A stretch of DNA of 17,359 bases from Chloroflexota bacterium (lineage in GTDB: Bacteria > Chloroflexota > Anaerolineae > Anaerolineales > Anaerolineaceae): NCBI GenBank assembly GCA_029265085.1, contig JAJUJY010000090.1, positions 1-17,359 on the forward strand. Reading direction: 5' to 3'. The translations under genes and the position numbers were made by a program. Of the stretch, positions 1 to 7,958 are shown piece after piece (the stretch's first letter is position 1; each line of letters opens with the position of its first letter). A model generated the notes under the pieces. The model was not told the origin of the DNA. It ran no database searches and saw nothing but the letters and a program-made list of their open reading frames with translations.

Positions 1-310
1 ATAATACCGGAAAACGCTGTTTGACTTCATCATGCAGCCGCCCTTCCCATGTGCCCAAATTGATTTCTCGGAGGCGGCGGTCTATATAAATGGGTAAGCC
101 AAATTTTTCAGCAATAATTGCCGCTGTTTGCTGTGCGCGGCTTAAATCACTGCTGTAAATTGCAGCATACTCCAATGGGGGTAAAGCATTGGCAAGTTGT
201 TGGGCTTGCAAAACGCCAGATACATTTAATGGAATGTCAGTTTGTCCTTGATATCTGCGTTCAATATTCCAGTCGGTTTGTCCGTGGCGAATTAATAGGA
301 ATTCAGTCAT
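1..310 (-). CDS. Histidine phosphatase family protein (phosphoglycerate mutase-like), C-terminus cut by window edge
   Basis: The leftward reading from the ATG at 310 gives 103 residues before the sequence ends. It opens MTEFLLIRHGQTDWN, which contains the RHG signature whose His becomes phosphorylated in this superfamily. It continues with the usual YSSDLSRAQQTA segment near residues 52-63 and the LREINLGTWEG segment near residues 82-92. These are typical of small cytosolic phosphatases of the broad phosphoglycerate mutase/alpha-ribazole phosphatase/CobC group. The substrate cannot be told from this part. The second catalytic His, expected further on, lies outside the window. The start is only 15 bases after the stop of the upstream GH1 gene on the same strand, so the two are probably co-transcribed. 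The family call is firm; the specific function is unknown. Confidence 0.88.
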   Translation of the reverse strand, partial: MTEFLLIRHGQTDWNIERRYQGQTDIPLNVSGVLQAQQLANALPPLEYAAIYSSDLSRAQQTAAIIAEKFGLPIYIDRRLREINLGTWEGRLHDEVKQRFPVL

Positions 311-325
311 GCGCCTTTCAACCGA

Positions 326-1654
326 TTAACTGGGAAATAATTTTGAAAAAATTTGTGGTGCGTATTGTTGGACCATTTCGGAAGAGATGCCGTTTTCATG
401 GCAAATTGCCGCATACACATCCACGCTGCTGCGGCGGATGCGCACCTGATTTTCCAGGTCTAATCCCCACAATCCAAAGCGTTGTGTCCATCCTCTTTCC
501 CACTCGAAGTTATCCACCAGCGACCAATGATAATATCCTTTTACCGGCCAATTGAAGTTAACAGCACGCCATATCTGGTGAATATGCTCTATCGTATAAC
601 GTGGGCGTAAATCGTCATCGGCATCTTCCACACCGTTTTCGGTGACTATAATGGGGAGTTGATACCGGTTGGCAAATTTTAATGATTCAAACATACCCTC
701 AGGTACGTTCGCCAGGAACCCTGTATCACTCAATTCTGTATTTGGCGGAAAGTTGGCCTGATGGAAGAAGCGGGCGAATTGCAGGGGCTTAAATGTTATT
801 AAATCTCGGGTGTAATAATTGATACCTACAAAGTCTTGAGTTTTGACAGCCTCAGGTACACTGGTTGACTTGGTTGCAAACCGGAATTTCCCATTAACAA
901 GGCAGTCGATAAATGAGGCGTTGTAGTTTTGATGCAAGAAATTCGCAATCCACCGGTCAAATGGAGACCAGGACCGGCGTGGTTGAAAACTGCGGTAGTT
1001 CACAGCAAATCCAACTCTGGCTTGCTTTTGGATCGCGTGAATGGTCCGGTAGGCCGCAGCATGCCCGCGCAGTAAATTGGTCATTACATTGAAGGCAGCC
1101 TCCATATCGTTCTTGCCAGGAGGGAAACCGCCGTTGAGATAACCGCCATAGGTATACACATTGGGTTCGTTAATTGTCACCCAGGTTGTGACGTATTCTT
1201 TCAACGCATTGCCCACTTTGGCGACAAATTTTTCAAACAGAGCAGGGGTTTCAGCGTTTTCCCAGCCACCCTTTTCAACAATCCAGAGGGGATCGGTGAA
1301 ATGGTGCAGCGTGACCATTGGGGTTAACCCACGATCAACTAACCCGCGAATGATTTCACGATAATAATTTAATGCGTTTTCATCCCAACGGTCTGCTTCT
1401 GGTTGAATCCGGCTCCATTCAACTGAAAGCCGGTGTGCATTTTGGCCTGTTTCTTTGGCGCGATCAAAATCATCTTTCCAGCGACCGCCCCACCAGTCGC
1501 AGGCTGCACCGGATTTGTGCCCGTTTTTTATCCGGCCTGGTTCAGCTTCCCATGCAGCCCAGTTGTTGTTAATGTTTCCACCCTCCACCTGATGCGCAGC
1601 AGTGGCGGTACCCCATTGAAAACCAATCGGAAAATGATAGGTGGCTTGCGGCAT
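326..1654 (-). CDS. Glycoside hydrolase family 1 beta-glycosidase (beta-glucosidase-like)
   Basis: A 442-residue GH1 enzyme that hydrolyses beta-linked glycosides by a retaining mechanism on a TIM barrel. The N-terminal family signature FQWGTATAAHQVEGG sits at residues 12-26. The acid/base glutamate is E163 in TINEPN and the nucleophile is E339 in VTENG. The aglycone-side block SLVDNFEWERGW lies near residues 378-389. The length matches the family, and no signal peptide is seen, so the enzyme should be cytosolic. The start is supported by a GGAGAGG ribosome binding site just upstream on the minus strand. It is transcribed with the histidine phosphatase that follows. Sugar specificity (glucoside, galactoside, fucoside) cannot be read from the sequence, although GH1 enzymes of this size are often beta-glucosidases. 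Confidence 0.95.
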   Translation of the reverse strand: MPQATYHFPIGFQWGTATAAHQVEGGNINNNWAAWEAEPGRIKNGHKSGAACDWWGGRWKDDFDRAKETGQNAHRLSVEWSRIQPEADRWDENALNYYREIIRGLVDRGLTPMVTLHHFTDPLWIVEKGGWENAETPALFEKFVAKVGNALKEYVTTWVTINEPNVYTYGGYLNGGFPPGKNDMEAAFNVMTNLLRGHAAAYRTIHAIQKQARVGFAVNYRSFQPRRSWSPFDRWIANFLHQNYNASFIDCLVNGKFRFATKSTSVPEAVKTQDFVGINYYTRDLITFKPLQFARFFHQANFPPNTELSDTGFLANVPEGMFESLKFANRYQLPIIVTENGVEDADDDLRPRYTIEHIHQIWRAVNFNWPVKGYYHWSLVDNFEWERGWTQRFGLWGLDLENQVRIRRSSVDVYAAICHENGISSEMVQQYAPQIFSKLFPS

Positions 1655-1818
1655 TCAATCCTCTCCTGTTATTTGTTTGATCGTCCCTTAATGAAATAAT
1701 TTTACCTCGAGATTTGGAATTGATCTTGTCAGGATTAAATAGATTCATTCCTTTCGTGTGGGTAGAGAGGGAACGTTTGGTTTAAAAGATCGAAGCTTCA
1801 TGAAAAAAATGTCTCGAT

Positions 1819-1824
1819 TATAAT
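1819..1824 (+). promoter_or_regulatory. Probable -10 element upstream of the cinA-like gene
   Basis: A perfect TATAAT lies 38 bases before the GTG start of the CinA-domain gene. No good -35 hexamer is found 15-19 bases upstream; a weak TTCATG is the nearest. The upstream-most possible TTG start of the reading frame (1824) would overlap this element, which argues for the later GTG start. The region 1655-1862 separates two divergent genes. Apart from this -10 and an 8-base palindrome GAAGCTTC (1792-1799) I see nothing definite in it. Confidence 0.45.
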
Positions 1825-1862
1825 TGAGATGTAATCACAAGTTTTTCTATTTTGGAGTTAAC

Positions 1863-2420
1863 GTGGCTGGTTCACTTGCAGAAATTATTGGTCCTCTTCT
1901 TCGTCAGCGCGGATTGTGGCTAACGGTAGCAGAATCATGTACTGGTGGATTAATTGGGCATTGGGTTACAAATATTCCCGGTTCCTCTGAATATTATCTC
2001 GGAAGCATTACCGCTTATGCGTATGAAGCGAAAAGACAGGTTTTGGGCGTGCGCCCAGAAACCTTGGAGAAATTTGGCGCTGTCAGCCAGGAAACTGTCG
2101 TAGAAATGGCCAGAGGGGTTCGCAAATCGCTGGCAGGCGGAGAAATTCCATTAGAAAAGGTGATAGGAATCTCCGTAAGTGGTATTGCCGGACCAGGTGG
2201 AGGAATGCCTGGAAAACCGGTTGGACTGGTTTGGATTGGGTTGAGCACGCCAGAAGGAGACTGGGCCTGGCGATTCTTGTGGGATGGGGATCGTATTGAG
2301 AATAAAGAATATTCGGCAGAGCAAGCGTTAAAAATATTGGTAGATTATTTGCAAAACAGGCTTCCAGAAGAAATTACAGGTTATGACACGCTATTGCCAG
2401 AATCCAGGCATCACTCTTGA
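1863..2420 (+). CDS. pncC: CinA C-terminal domain protein, nicotinamide-nucleotide amidohydrolase-like (PncC)
   Basis: A 185-residue single-domain CinA_C protein. This family deamidates nicotinamide mononucleotide to nicotinate mononucleotide, recycling the pyridine nucleotide released by, for example, NAD-dependent DNA ligase. The sequence shows the VAESCTGG block with candidate catalytic Ser25, the segment ITAYAYEAKRQVLGV with Tyr52 and Lys57 at the spacing expected for the Ser/Tyr/Lys set, and the SGIAGPGGG loop at residues 107-115. The large N-terminal molybdopterin-binding-like domain of full CinA is absent, as in E. coli PncC. I chose the GTG at 1863 because GGAG at 1854-1857 lies five bases upstream. 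An earlier in-frame TTG at 1824 overlaps the putative -10 box. It is followed by the glycosyltransferase gene 56 bases downstream, probably in one transcript. Confidence 0.88.
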   Translation: MAGSLAEIIGPLLRQRGLWLTVAESCTGGLIGHWVTNIPGSSEYYLGSITAYAYEAKRQVLGVRPETLEKFGAVSQETVVEMARGVRKSLAGGEIPLEKVIGISVSGIAGPGGGMPGKPVGLVWIGLSTPEGDWAWRFLWDGDRIENKEYSAEQALKILVDYLQNRLPEEITGYDTLLPESRHHS

Positions 2421-2476
2421 TATTGATGGATAACTCAATTGAATTTTTCATCCAGTCGTAACTGGTGGAGGGAAGA

Positions 2477-3724
2477 ATGGAACGCAAAAAACGGATCCTG
2501 ATATTAACTGCGGATGCAGGTTTCGGTCATCGGAGTGCAGCCAATGCTGTTGCGGCCGCATTGCAAGAAAAATATGCGGATCAGTGCAAAGTAGAGGTGC
2601 TCAATCCCCTGGATGACAAACGCACTCCGATTCTTTTACGAGACAGCCAATCTGATTACGATAAATTGGTCCGTAAAGCGCCTGAATTATATCGTTTAGG
2701 ATATGATGCGTCGGATGCTACCATCCCCAGTGCCTTAATGGAATCTGCTGTGACGGTCATGTTGTATGAAGTGATGCGCGATATGATTCGGAAATACGAA
2801 CCAGATGCGATATTGACGACCTATCCATTGTATCAAGCCCCGCTGGCTGCGGTTTATTCCTTATTTCGTACCTTCATTCCCACCTCAGCTGTCATCACTG
2901 ATCTCGCAACAGTTCACCGGATGTGGTTCAACCCATCTATGGATACTTGCCTGGTCCCCACCACCGTTGTGCAAGATTTGGCGATTAATTATGGAGTGGC
3001 AGCAGAAAAAGTGCATGTAACAGGGATCCCGGTTCACCCAAATATTCCCCGTGAAACCCGCAGCAAGGCAGAAATTCGCCGCGAACTTGGCTGGAATGAT
3101 CAATTAACCATTCTTGCAGTGGGCAGCCGGCGGGTTACGGGATTAATGGAAATATTAAATGTGGTCAATCATTTTGGTATACCACTGCAGTTAGTTGTCG
3201 TTGCCGGTAAAGATGAAGAAACTTACGCTGATTTAAAACAGACAAACTGGCATATCCCGGTTCATCTGTATGAATTTGTCTCGGATATGCCAGCTTTCAT
3301 GCATGCGTCCGATTTAATCATATGCAAAGCTGGGGGATTAATCGTGACGGAATCCCTGGCCTGCGGATTGCCAATGATGTTGATTGATGTAATTCCTGGG
3401 CAGGAAACAGGCAATGCAGAATATGTCATTCAAAATGGGGCGGGGGAACAAGTTTCTACACCCATTGAAGCTTTAGAGACTTTAATGCATTTTATGCAAA
3501 ATGGTCAAAGCCTGCTCAAATATCGTGCGAAAAATGCTAAGGAAATTGGACGTCCCAATTCGGCATTTGATATTGCTGATATTCTTATGGATCAGGCTCG
3601 GGGCGGGCCGGTACGGCGTGAAGTTAGCCGGATTATTAGTCGGCCGCACATATTAGAACTTCTGACAGACAACCAGATCTCATTCCGAGAAGATGAATCT
3701 TTAGACACGGATCAGAAAGATTAA
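2477..3724 (+). CDS. Glycosyltransferase of the MGDG synthase/UgtP-like family (GT28, MurG fold)
   Basis: A 415-residue GT-B enzyme. The N-terminal half resembles the MGDG_synth domain, with the loop ADAGFGHRSA near residues 12-21 and VITDLATVHRMW near 139-150. The C-terminal half is the Glyco_tran_28 nucleotide-sugar site, with CKAGGLIVTESLACG at about 283-297 and the conserved PGQETGNAEYV at 307-317. Relatives add glucose or galactose from a UDP-sugar to diacylglycerol on the inner membrane face, making mono- or diglycosyl lipids. A membrane-glycolipid role is therefore the likely but unproven function. The ATG at 2477 is preceded by GGAGG (2467-2471) at five bases. An in-frame GTG at 2465 overlaps that site and is rejected. 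It abuts the downstream nucleosidase gene almost directly. Confidence 0.85.
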   Translation: MERKKRILILTADAGFGHRSAANAVAAALQEKYADQCKVEVLNPLDDKRTPILLRDSQSDYDKLVRKAPELYRLGYDASDATIPSALMESAVTVMLYEVMRDMIRKYEPDAILTTYPLYQAPLAAVYSLFRTFIPTSAVITDLATVHRMWFNPSMDTCLVPTTVVQDLAINYGVAAEKVHVTGIPVHPNIPRETRSKAEIRRELGWNDQLTILAVGSRRVTGLMEILNVVNHFGIPLQLVVVAGKDEETYADLKQTNWHIPVHLYEFVSDMPAFMHASDLIICKAGGLIVTESLACGLPMMLIDVIPGQETGNAEYVIQNGAGEQVSTPIEALETLMHFMQNGQSLLKYRAKNAKEIGRPNSAFDIADILMDQARGGPVRREVSRIISRPHILELLTDNQISFREDESLDTDQKD

Positions 3725-3731
3725 ATTGCGA

Positions 3732-4436
3732 ATGGAACCAACCAGGATTGTCGTCATCATCTCTGCTCTGACCGAGTGGAAGGTTGTTAAGGCGTATTAC
3801 CAGCCTGAGACCATTTTCTCAACACCTTTTGGCGAATGCTTTGAAACGCAAATAGGATTTACCTGGGTATCCTTTATGCTGGGTGGATGGGGAAAAATCT
3901 CAGCATCGGCATCCGCTGAATACGCAATTACCCATTGGTCTCCTGTGGGATTGATAAATTTGGGAACCTGTGGCGGTTTTGAGGGGGATGTTTGCAAGGG
4001 AGATATTCTCCTGGTTGAAAAAACGATAGTTTACGATGTGATCGAACGAATGGGGGATGCAGAACAGGCTATTTTGGATTATGCAACCCAACTTGATTTA
4101 TCCTGGCTGGTAAAGGAATATCCTATTAATGTGCGCAGAGTCTGCCTCGTTTCGGCCGATCAAGACCTGGACCCACAAAATATTCCAATGTTAAGGGAAA
4201 AGTTCCAGGCAGTTGCTGCCGATTGGGAGAGTGCGGCAATTGCCTGGGTGGCAGCACGCCATTCGATACCTTGCTTAATCCTGCGAGGTGTGAGCGATGT
4301 GGTTTCCTGCGCTGGCAGTGAAACGTATGGTGATTTTGACGCGTTTATTCGGGGGACAAATTTGGTAATGGAGCGTTTATTCGATTCACTGCCCGGCTGG
4401 TTGAACTGTATTGGGTCTGAAATAGATCAGCGCTAA
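3732..4436 (+). CDS. Nucleoside phosphorylase-family protein, MTA/SAH nucleosidase-like
   Basis: A protein of 234 residues in the PNP_UDP_1 superfamily. The best fit is 5'-methylthioadenosine/S-adenosylhomocysteine nucleosidase, which cleaves adenine from these by-products. It has the phosphorylase-type core LINLGTCGGFEGD near residue 75, an acidic residue in the opening strand (ALTEW, E15), DWESAAIA with E166 aligned to the substrate-ribose glutamate, and GVSDVV with D189 aligned to the general acid. The usual VEME motif reads ADWE, which departs from classical MtnN, so a related base- or futalosine-type nucleosidase is not excluded. An in-frame TTG at 3726 is an alternative start (236 residues). 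Neither start has a strong ribosome binding site; GAAAGA near 3716 is the best. The gene starts within about ten bases of the previous stop, so it is co-transcribed and perhaps translationally coupled. Confidence 0.75.
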   Translation: MEPTRIVVIISALTEWKVVKAYYQPETIFSTPFGECFETQIGFTWVSFMLGGWGKISASASAEYAITHWSPVGLINLGTCGGFEGDVCKGDILLVEKTIVYDVIERMGDAEQAILDYATQLDLSWLVKEYPINVRRVCLVSADQDLDPQNIPMLREKFQAVAADWESAAIAWVAARHSIPCLILRGVSDVVSCAGSETYGDFDAFIRGTNLVMERLFDSLPGWLNCIGSEIDQR

Positions 4437-4527
4437 ATTCTTCTTCGATTAGTTTTCGTTTAAGCAATAGATCACCCAAAATTAATTCAAAATTCACCCA
4501 TTGATCAACCGATGAATTTGTGAAATC

Positions 4528-4536
4528 TGTTATAAT
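4528..4536 (+). promoter_or_regulatory. Extended -10 promoter for the ccm operon
   Basis: TGTTATAAT is a consensus extended -10 element (TGn followed by TATAAT at 4531-4536). It predicts transcription from about 4543 and an untranslated leader of roughly 155 bases before ccmE. No good -35 hexamer is seen, as is common for extended -10 promoters. It lies in the 263-base gap between the nucleosidase gene and ccmE. A loose inverted repeat, AAATTCA (4490-4496) and TGAATTT (4513-4519), sits just upstream. The leader also holds a weak 6-bp repeat (AAATTG/CAATTT, 4566-4585). I see no terminator for the preceding operon and no riboswitch here. Confidence 0.55.
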
Positions 4537-4699
4537 ATCGCTTTGTAAGACGACAAATACAGTGAAAATTGGTTAATTACAATTTGTGTCATTTATTCTT
4601 GTTTCTCTCACCAAATTTTAATATCCATGTGGAAAAATAAGGTAAGCTTGATCTGATATAACGGCTTATCACAGAACCACAAACTATAACGGAGGAAAT

Positions 4700-5224
4700 A
4701 TGTCGCAAACCGAAATTTCACAACGACCTGCCTCACAAGGCCGCGCGAAATTTATTGTGGGGGGACTGCTGATTATCGCCGCCATTATTTATCTGATAGT
4801 TTCTTCAACGCAGGCAAGTGCCCAATATTTCTTAACCATTGACGAATTAAATGCAAGGGGTACGGAGTTGGTCGGCCGTGATGTGCGTGTCTCTGGGGCG
4901 GTTTTAGGTGATTCGATCCAGTATGATCCGCAAACGTTGACATTAACCTTTTCTGTTGCACATGTGCCCGGCGATAATGCGGAAATTGAAGCACAAGGCG
5001 GCCTTGCTGCGGTTTTGCATGCGGCGGTCGAAGATCCTGCTCGCAGCCGTATCGATGTTGTGTATCAGGGAGTCAAACCGGATTTATTACGTCATGAAGC
5101 CCAGGCAATTATGACCGGAAAAATTGGGGAGGATGGAAAGTTTCATGCGGATGAACTTTTATTAAAATGCCCCACAAAATATGAAGAAGCTGTCCCAGAA
5201 CAATCTGAAAACACGCAAGGATAG
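4700..5224 (+). CDS. ccmE: Cytochrome c maturation protein CcmE, CXXXY variant heme chaperone
   Basis: A 174-residue heme chaperone that receives heme from the CcmABCD complex and passes it to CcmF. It has one N-terminal membrane segment (about residues 17-36) and then the OB-fold domain on the outer face of the membrane. The segments VGRDVRVSGAV (58-68) and YQGVKPDLLR (122-131) are typical of CcmE, the latter matching the usual Y.G..PDLFR. At the place of the usual HxxxY heme site this protein has Cys157-Pro-Thr-Lys-Tyr161. Its conserved Tyr is kept, but the covalent heme ligand would be Cys rather than His. This is the CXXXY form known from Desulfovibrio and archaea. The start is supported by GGAGG at 4691-4695. 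It is the first gene of the ccm operon, 73 bases before ccmF. Confidence 0.93.
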   Translation: MSQTEISQRPASQGRAKFIVGGLLIIAAIIYLIVSSTQASAQYFLTIDELNARGTELVGRDVRVSGAVLGDSIQYDPQTLTLTFSVAHVPGDNAEIEAQGGLAAVLHAAVEDPARSRIDVVYQGVKPDLLRHEAQAIMTGKIGEDGKFHADELLLKCPTKYEEAVPEQSENTQG

Positions 5225-5297
5225 TGATTAATTATTCCACAAACCTGCATTTAAACCGGTTGTATTGCTTTCACTTTTAATAACAGATGGAGCGAGT

Positions 5298-7358
5298 ATG
5301 GTAGCAAACTTTGGCTTTGGCGCTCTAGTAATCACGCTAGTGATATCGCTGTACGGTATTTTTGCGGCGATTTATGGTGTGCGGAAGAACAGCCTGGCCT
5401 GGGTAGAATCAGCCCGGCTGGCGATGTTGTTAACCTTCCCGCTAATCACCCTGGTTGCTTTGAGCATTATTACATTATTGGTGACTGGCCGTTATGAGGT
5501 TCAGTACGTTTACAACGTAACCTCCAACAGCATGCCGTTATATTTGAAAATTACGGCGTTGTGGGGTGGGCAGGCAGGCTCGCTTGTATTTTGGTCTTGG
5601 TTAATGTCTGCTTTTGCCTCGGCGGTTACTTTACGGAAATGGGACCGCGACCGGGAATTTTTACCCTGGGTCATCGTGGTTTCTCTAGTGACACTCGCGT
5701 TTTTTGTGTCTTTGAATTTATTGATTGAAAATCCATTTGTTCGGTTTTGGCAATCGGCAGGTGGCGAGGCTGTGGCGATGTTCCAACCCGCTGGGGCAAC
5801 TTTGCTTTCGCCAATGGATGGGCGCGGTTTAAATCCTTTGCTGCGCCATCCGGGAATGATCATTCACCCGCCTATGCTTTATTTGGGTTTTGTTGCGTTT
5901 GTTATTCCGTATGCATTTGGGATTGCCGCGCTGGTGACCGGACGTACGGATGACCGGTGGATCCGGCTAACCCGGCGCTGGTCATTAATTGCCTGGTTAT
6001 TCCTCTCTTTGGGTCTCGTGTTAGGCAGCCGTTGGGCGTATGATGTGTTAGGCTGGGGTGGATACTGGGGCTGGGATCCGGTGGAAATTGCCGCATTTAT
6101 GCCCTGGTTAAGCGGTACAGCCTTTTTACATTCTGTGATGATTCAGGAAAAGCGCGGGTTATTCAAGCGCTGGAATATGATTTTGGTCATTTTGACCTAT
6201 TCCCTGGTCATTTTTGGTACATTCCTGACGCGGTCTGGTGTGCTGTCTTCGGTGCACGCTTTTGCCCAGAGTGCGATTGGTCCTTTGTTCTTTGGATTCA
6301 TCGGGGTAACTTTCATTATCTCTTTGGGGTTGCTGCTTTCTCGGTGGAATAGTTTACGCTCGGAAGGACTGATGACCTCCATGCTTTCCCGGGAATCGCT
6401 GTTCTTGCTAAATAACCTGCTTTTCATGGGCATTCTGGTGGTCTGTTTCTGGGGGGTAATTTTCCCATTAATTTCTGAACTGTTCACCGGCCAAAAGGTG
6501 ACTGTTGGGCCGCCGTTTTATGAACGCTCGACAGGGCCATTGTTTGCAGGTTTGTTGCTGCTAATGGGGGTTGCGCCGCTTAGTGCCTGGGGTCATTCAA
6601 CTGTTAAGACCTTGGGACGAGCAATGTGGAAACCCCTGGCGGCCTCTCTTGTGGTCTTGGGCGTGGTTTTTGGGTTAGGAGTTCGCCATTGGGCTGCTTT
6701 GTTAGGCTTCTGGCTCTCAGCGTTTGTGTTGTTTATTACTTTGTATGAATATGGCCGGGCAGTTTGGGCGCGCCACCGCCGCAGCGGCGAAAATCTCTTT
6801 GCTTCTTTATGGAATCTGGCTGGGCGTAATCGCCGGCGTTATGGCGGCTATATCATTCATATGGGTGTAGTTCTGATGGCGCTTGGCATTATCGGAATCG
6901 AGCTGTTCCAAACTGAAACCCAGGGAACGATCCCGCCGGGCGGGCAATTAAGTTTACAGGGGTATACCGTCACCTTTAATAAGATTGATATATTTGACAC
7001 ACCGGACGGGCGAAATGTTGCTCGCGCTGTTATGAATATAAGTAAAGATGGTCAAAATTTAGGTGAGCTGTATCCGCGCCGTGATTACTACTATGATTCG
7101 CAGCAGCCTATGACTATTCCAGGAGTGCGCAGCACGATGGAGGACGATTTATACATACTCCTGGTGGATTGGCAGCCGATTTCTACGGACGGGGTTACTT
7201 TCAAGGTGTATCACAATCCATTAGTGAACTGGTTGTGGATAGGTGGTATTGTGTTTATCTTGGGCACTATGGTTGCAGCGTGGCCAGATAAAGATCCAGA
7301 ACCCGTTCGTTCTCGGGTTGCGCGCGCAGCAGCTGGTCGGAAAATCGTGGACGCATGA
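5298..7358 (+). CDS. ccmF: Cytochrome c heme lyase subunit CcmF
   Basis: A 686-residue polytopic membrane protein, the heme ligase core of System I. It contains the heme-handling WWD segment WGGYWGWDPVE at residues 253-263 and the block NPLLRHPGMIIHPPMLYLG at 179-197. The four histidines expected to bind heme in CcmF are all present: H190 (IHPP), H278 (FLHS), H320 (SVHAFA) and H521 (IIHMG). The first two gaps (88 and 42 residues) equal those of the E. coli protein as I recall it. Many hydrophobic segments run through the length, and a large outer domain follows residue 540. The ATG at 5298 has GGAG at 5289-5292 upstream. An in-frame TTG at 5265 lacks a site and is rejected. It lies between ccmE and ccmH. 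Confidence 0.96.
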   Translation: MVANFGFGALVITLVISLYGIFAAIYGVRKNSLAWVESARLAMLLTFPLITLVALSIITLLVTGRYEVQYVYNVTSNSMPLYLKITALWGGQAGSLVFWSWLMSAFASAVTLRKWDRDREFLPWVIVVSLVTLAFFVSLNLLIENPFVRFWQSAGGEAVAMFQPAGATLLSPMDGRGLNPLLRHPGMIIHPPMLYLGFVAFVIPYAFGIAALVTGRTDDRWIRLTRRWSLIAWLFLSLGLVLGSRWAYDVLGWGGYWGWDPVEIAAFMPWLSGTAFLHSVMIQEKRGLFKRWNMILVILTYSLVIFGTFLTRSGVLSSVHAFAQSAIGPLFFGFIGVTFIISLGLLLSRWNSLRSEGLMTSMLSRESLFLLNNLLFMGILVVCFWGVIFPLISELFTGQKVTVGPPFYERSTGPLFAGLLLLMGVAPLSAWGHSTVKTLGRAMWKPLAASLVVLGVVFGLGVRHWAALLGFWLSAFVLFITLYEYGRAVWARHRRSGENLFASLWNLAGRNRRRYGGYIIHMGVVLMALGIIGIELFQTETQGTIPPGGQLSLQGYTVTFNKIDIFDTPDGRNVARAVMNISKDGQNLGELYPRRDYYYDSQQPMTIPGVRSTMEDDLYILLVDWQPISTDGVTFKVYHNPLVNWLWIGGIVFILGTMVAAWPDKDPEPVRSRVARAAAGRKIVDA

Positions 7359-7407
7359 TACATATTTTTTCAATACAGATTGCATTGATGCTGGATAGGA
7401 AAAATCT

Positions 7408-7923
7408 ATGAACAAAGTAACGATATCACTGCAGATCCAATCCCGTTGGCTATTGACCTTGTTGGCCGGTTTGATTGCGTTGACTGTGGGGATGTTGGTT
7501 GTAGCGCAGGCAACTGCACAAACTTTGCCGCCTTCTGATGACGAGGTAAATGCCATTGCCAAACAGATGTATTGCCCTGTTTGTGAAAACATTCCTCTGG
7601 ATGTATGCCCAACCCAGGCTTGTGCTCAATGGCGCGAATTGATTCGAGAAAAAATTGGACAGGGTTGGAGCGAGCAGCAGATCAAAGATTATTTTGTTCT
7701 GCAATATGGCGATCGGGTATTGGCTGAACCTCCCAGGCGAGGGTTAAACTGGTTGGTTTATATTCTGCCTCCCTTGTTTTTCTTGGTTGGCGTATTTATT
7801 GTGTACAAAGTAATGAAGTCCATGCGGAGACCTGCCGGCCAACTGGAACAGGCTTCTACGGATATACCAACGAATGATCCGTATATGGCTGAGCTAGAAA
7901 AAGAATTGCGAGAACATAAATAA
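7408..7923 (+). CDS. ccmH: CcmH-like thiol oxidoreductase of cytochrome c maturation, with extra cysteines
   Basis: A 171-residue protein of the CcmH/CycL/NrfF family. In System I this protein reduces, or forms mixed disulfides with, the CXXCH of apocytochromes next to CcmF. A first hydrophobic segment (about 15-35) precedes a short outer domain, and a second membrane segment lies near 115-133. The redox motif is C56-P-V-C59, in place of the common LRCxxCQ motif, within MYCPVCENIPLDVC. Two further cysteines, C67 and C72, follow closely. The segments WRELIREKIGQGWSEQQI and VLQYGDRVL match the three-helix CcmH fold. The start has only a weak GGATAGG-like site. It sits 49 bases after ccmF and 35 before the thioredoxin-like gene. 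Confidence 0.9.
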   Translation: MNKVTISLQIQSRWLLTLLAGLIALTVGMLVVAQATAQTLPPSDDEVNAIAKQMYCPVCENIPLDVCPTQACAQWRELIREKIGQGWSEQQIKDYFVLQYGDRVLAEPPRRGLNWLVYILPPLFFLVGVFIVYKVMKSMRRPAGQLEQASTDIPTNDPYMAELEKELREHK

Positions 7924-7958
7924 CTTCGATTACCTGAAGTTACGGGATGGAGCAAATC

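Noticed and set aside
118..555. Open frame of 145 codons on the plus strand across the phosphatase and GH1 ends
   Set aside because: It is antisense to two genes with clear family motifs, has no ribosome binding site and its translation resembles no protein family.
1655..1823. Promoter for the GH1-phosphatase operon on the minus strand
   Set aside because: CTGACA and TAAAAT occur but are 22 bases apart, too far for a standard promoter, and no better pair was found.
1824..1862. N-terminal extension of the CinA-like protein from a TTG at 1824
   Set aside because: The TTG overlaps a perfect TATAAT and has no ribosome binding site, whereas the GTG at 1863 has GGAG at five bases and begins at the family's normal N-terminus.
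5510..5863. Open frame of 117 codons on the minus strand inside ccmF
   Set aside because: It is the shadow of conserved ccmF sequence with no family likeness or start signals.
7221..7592. Open frame of 123 codons on the minus strand across the ccmF-ccmH junction
   Set aside because: It overlaps two well-supported genes on the other strand and has no coding features of its own.
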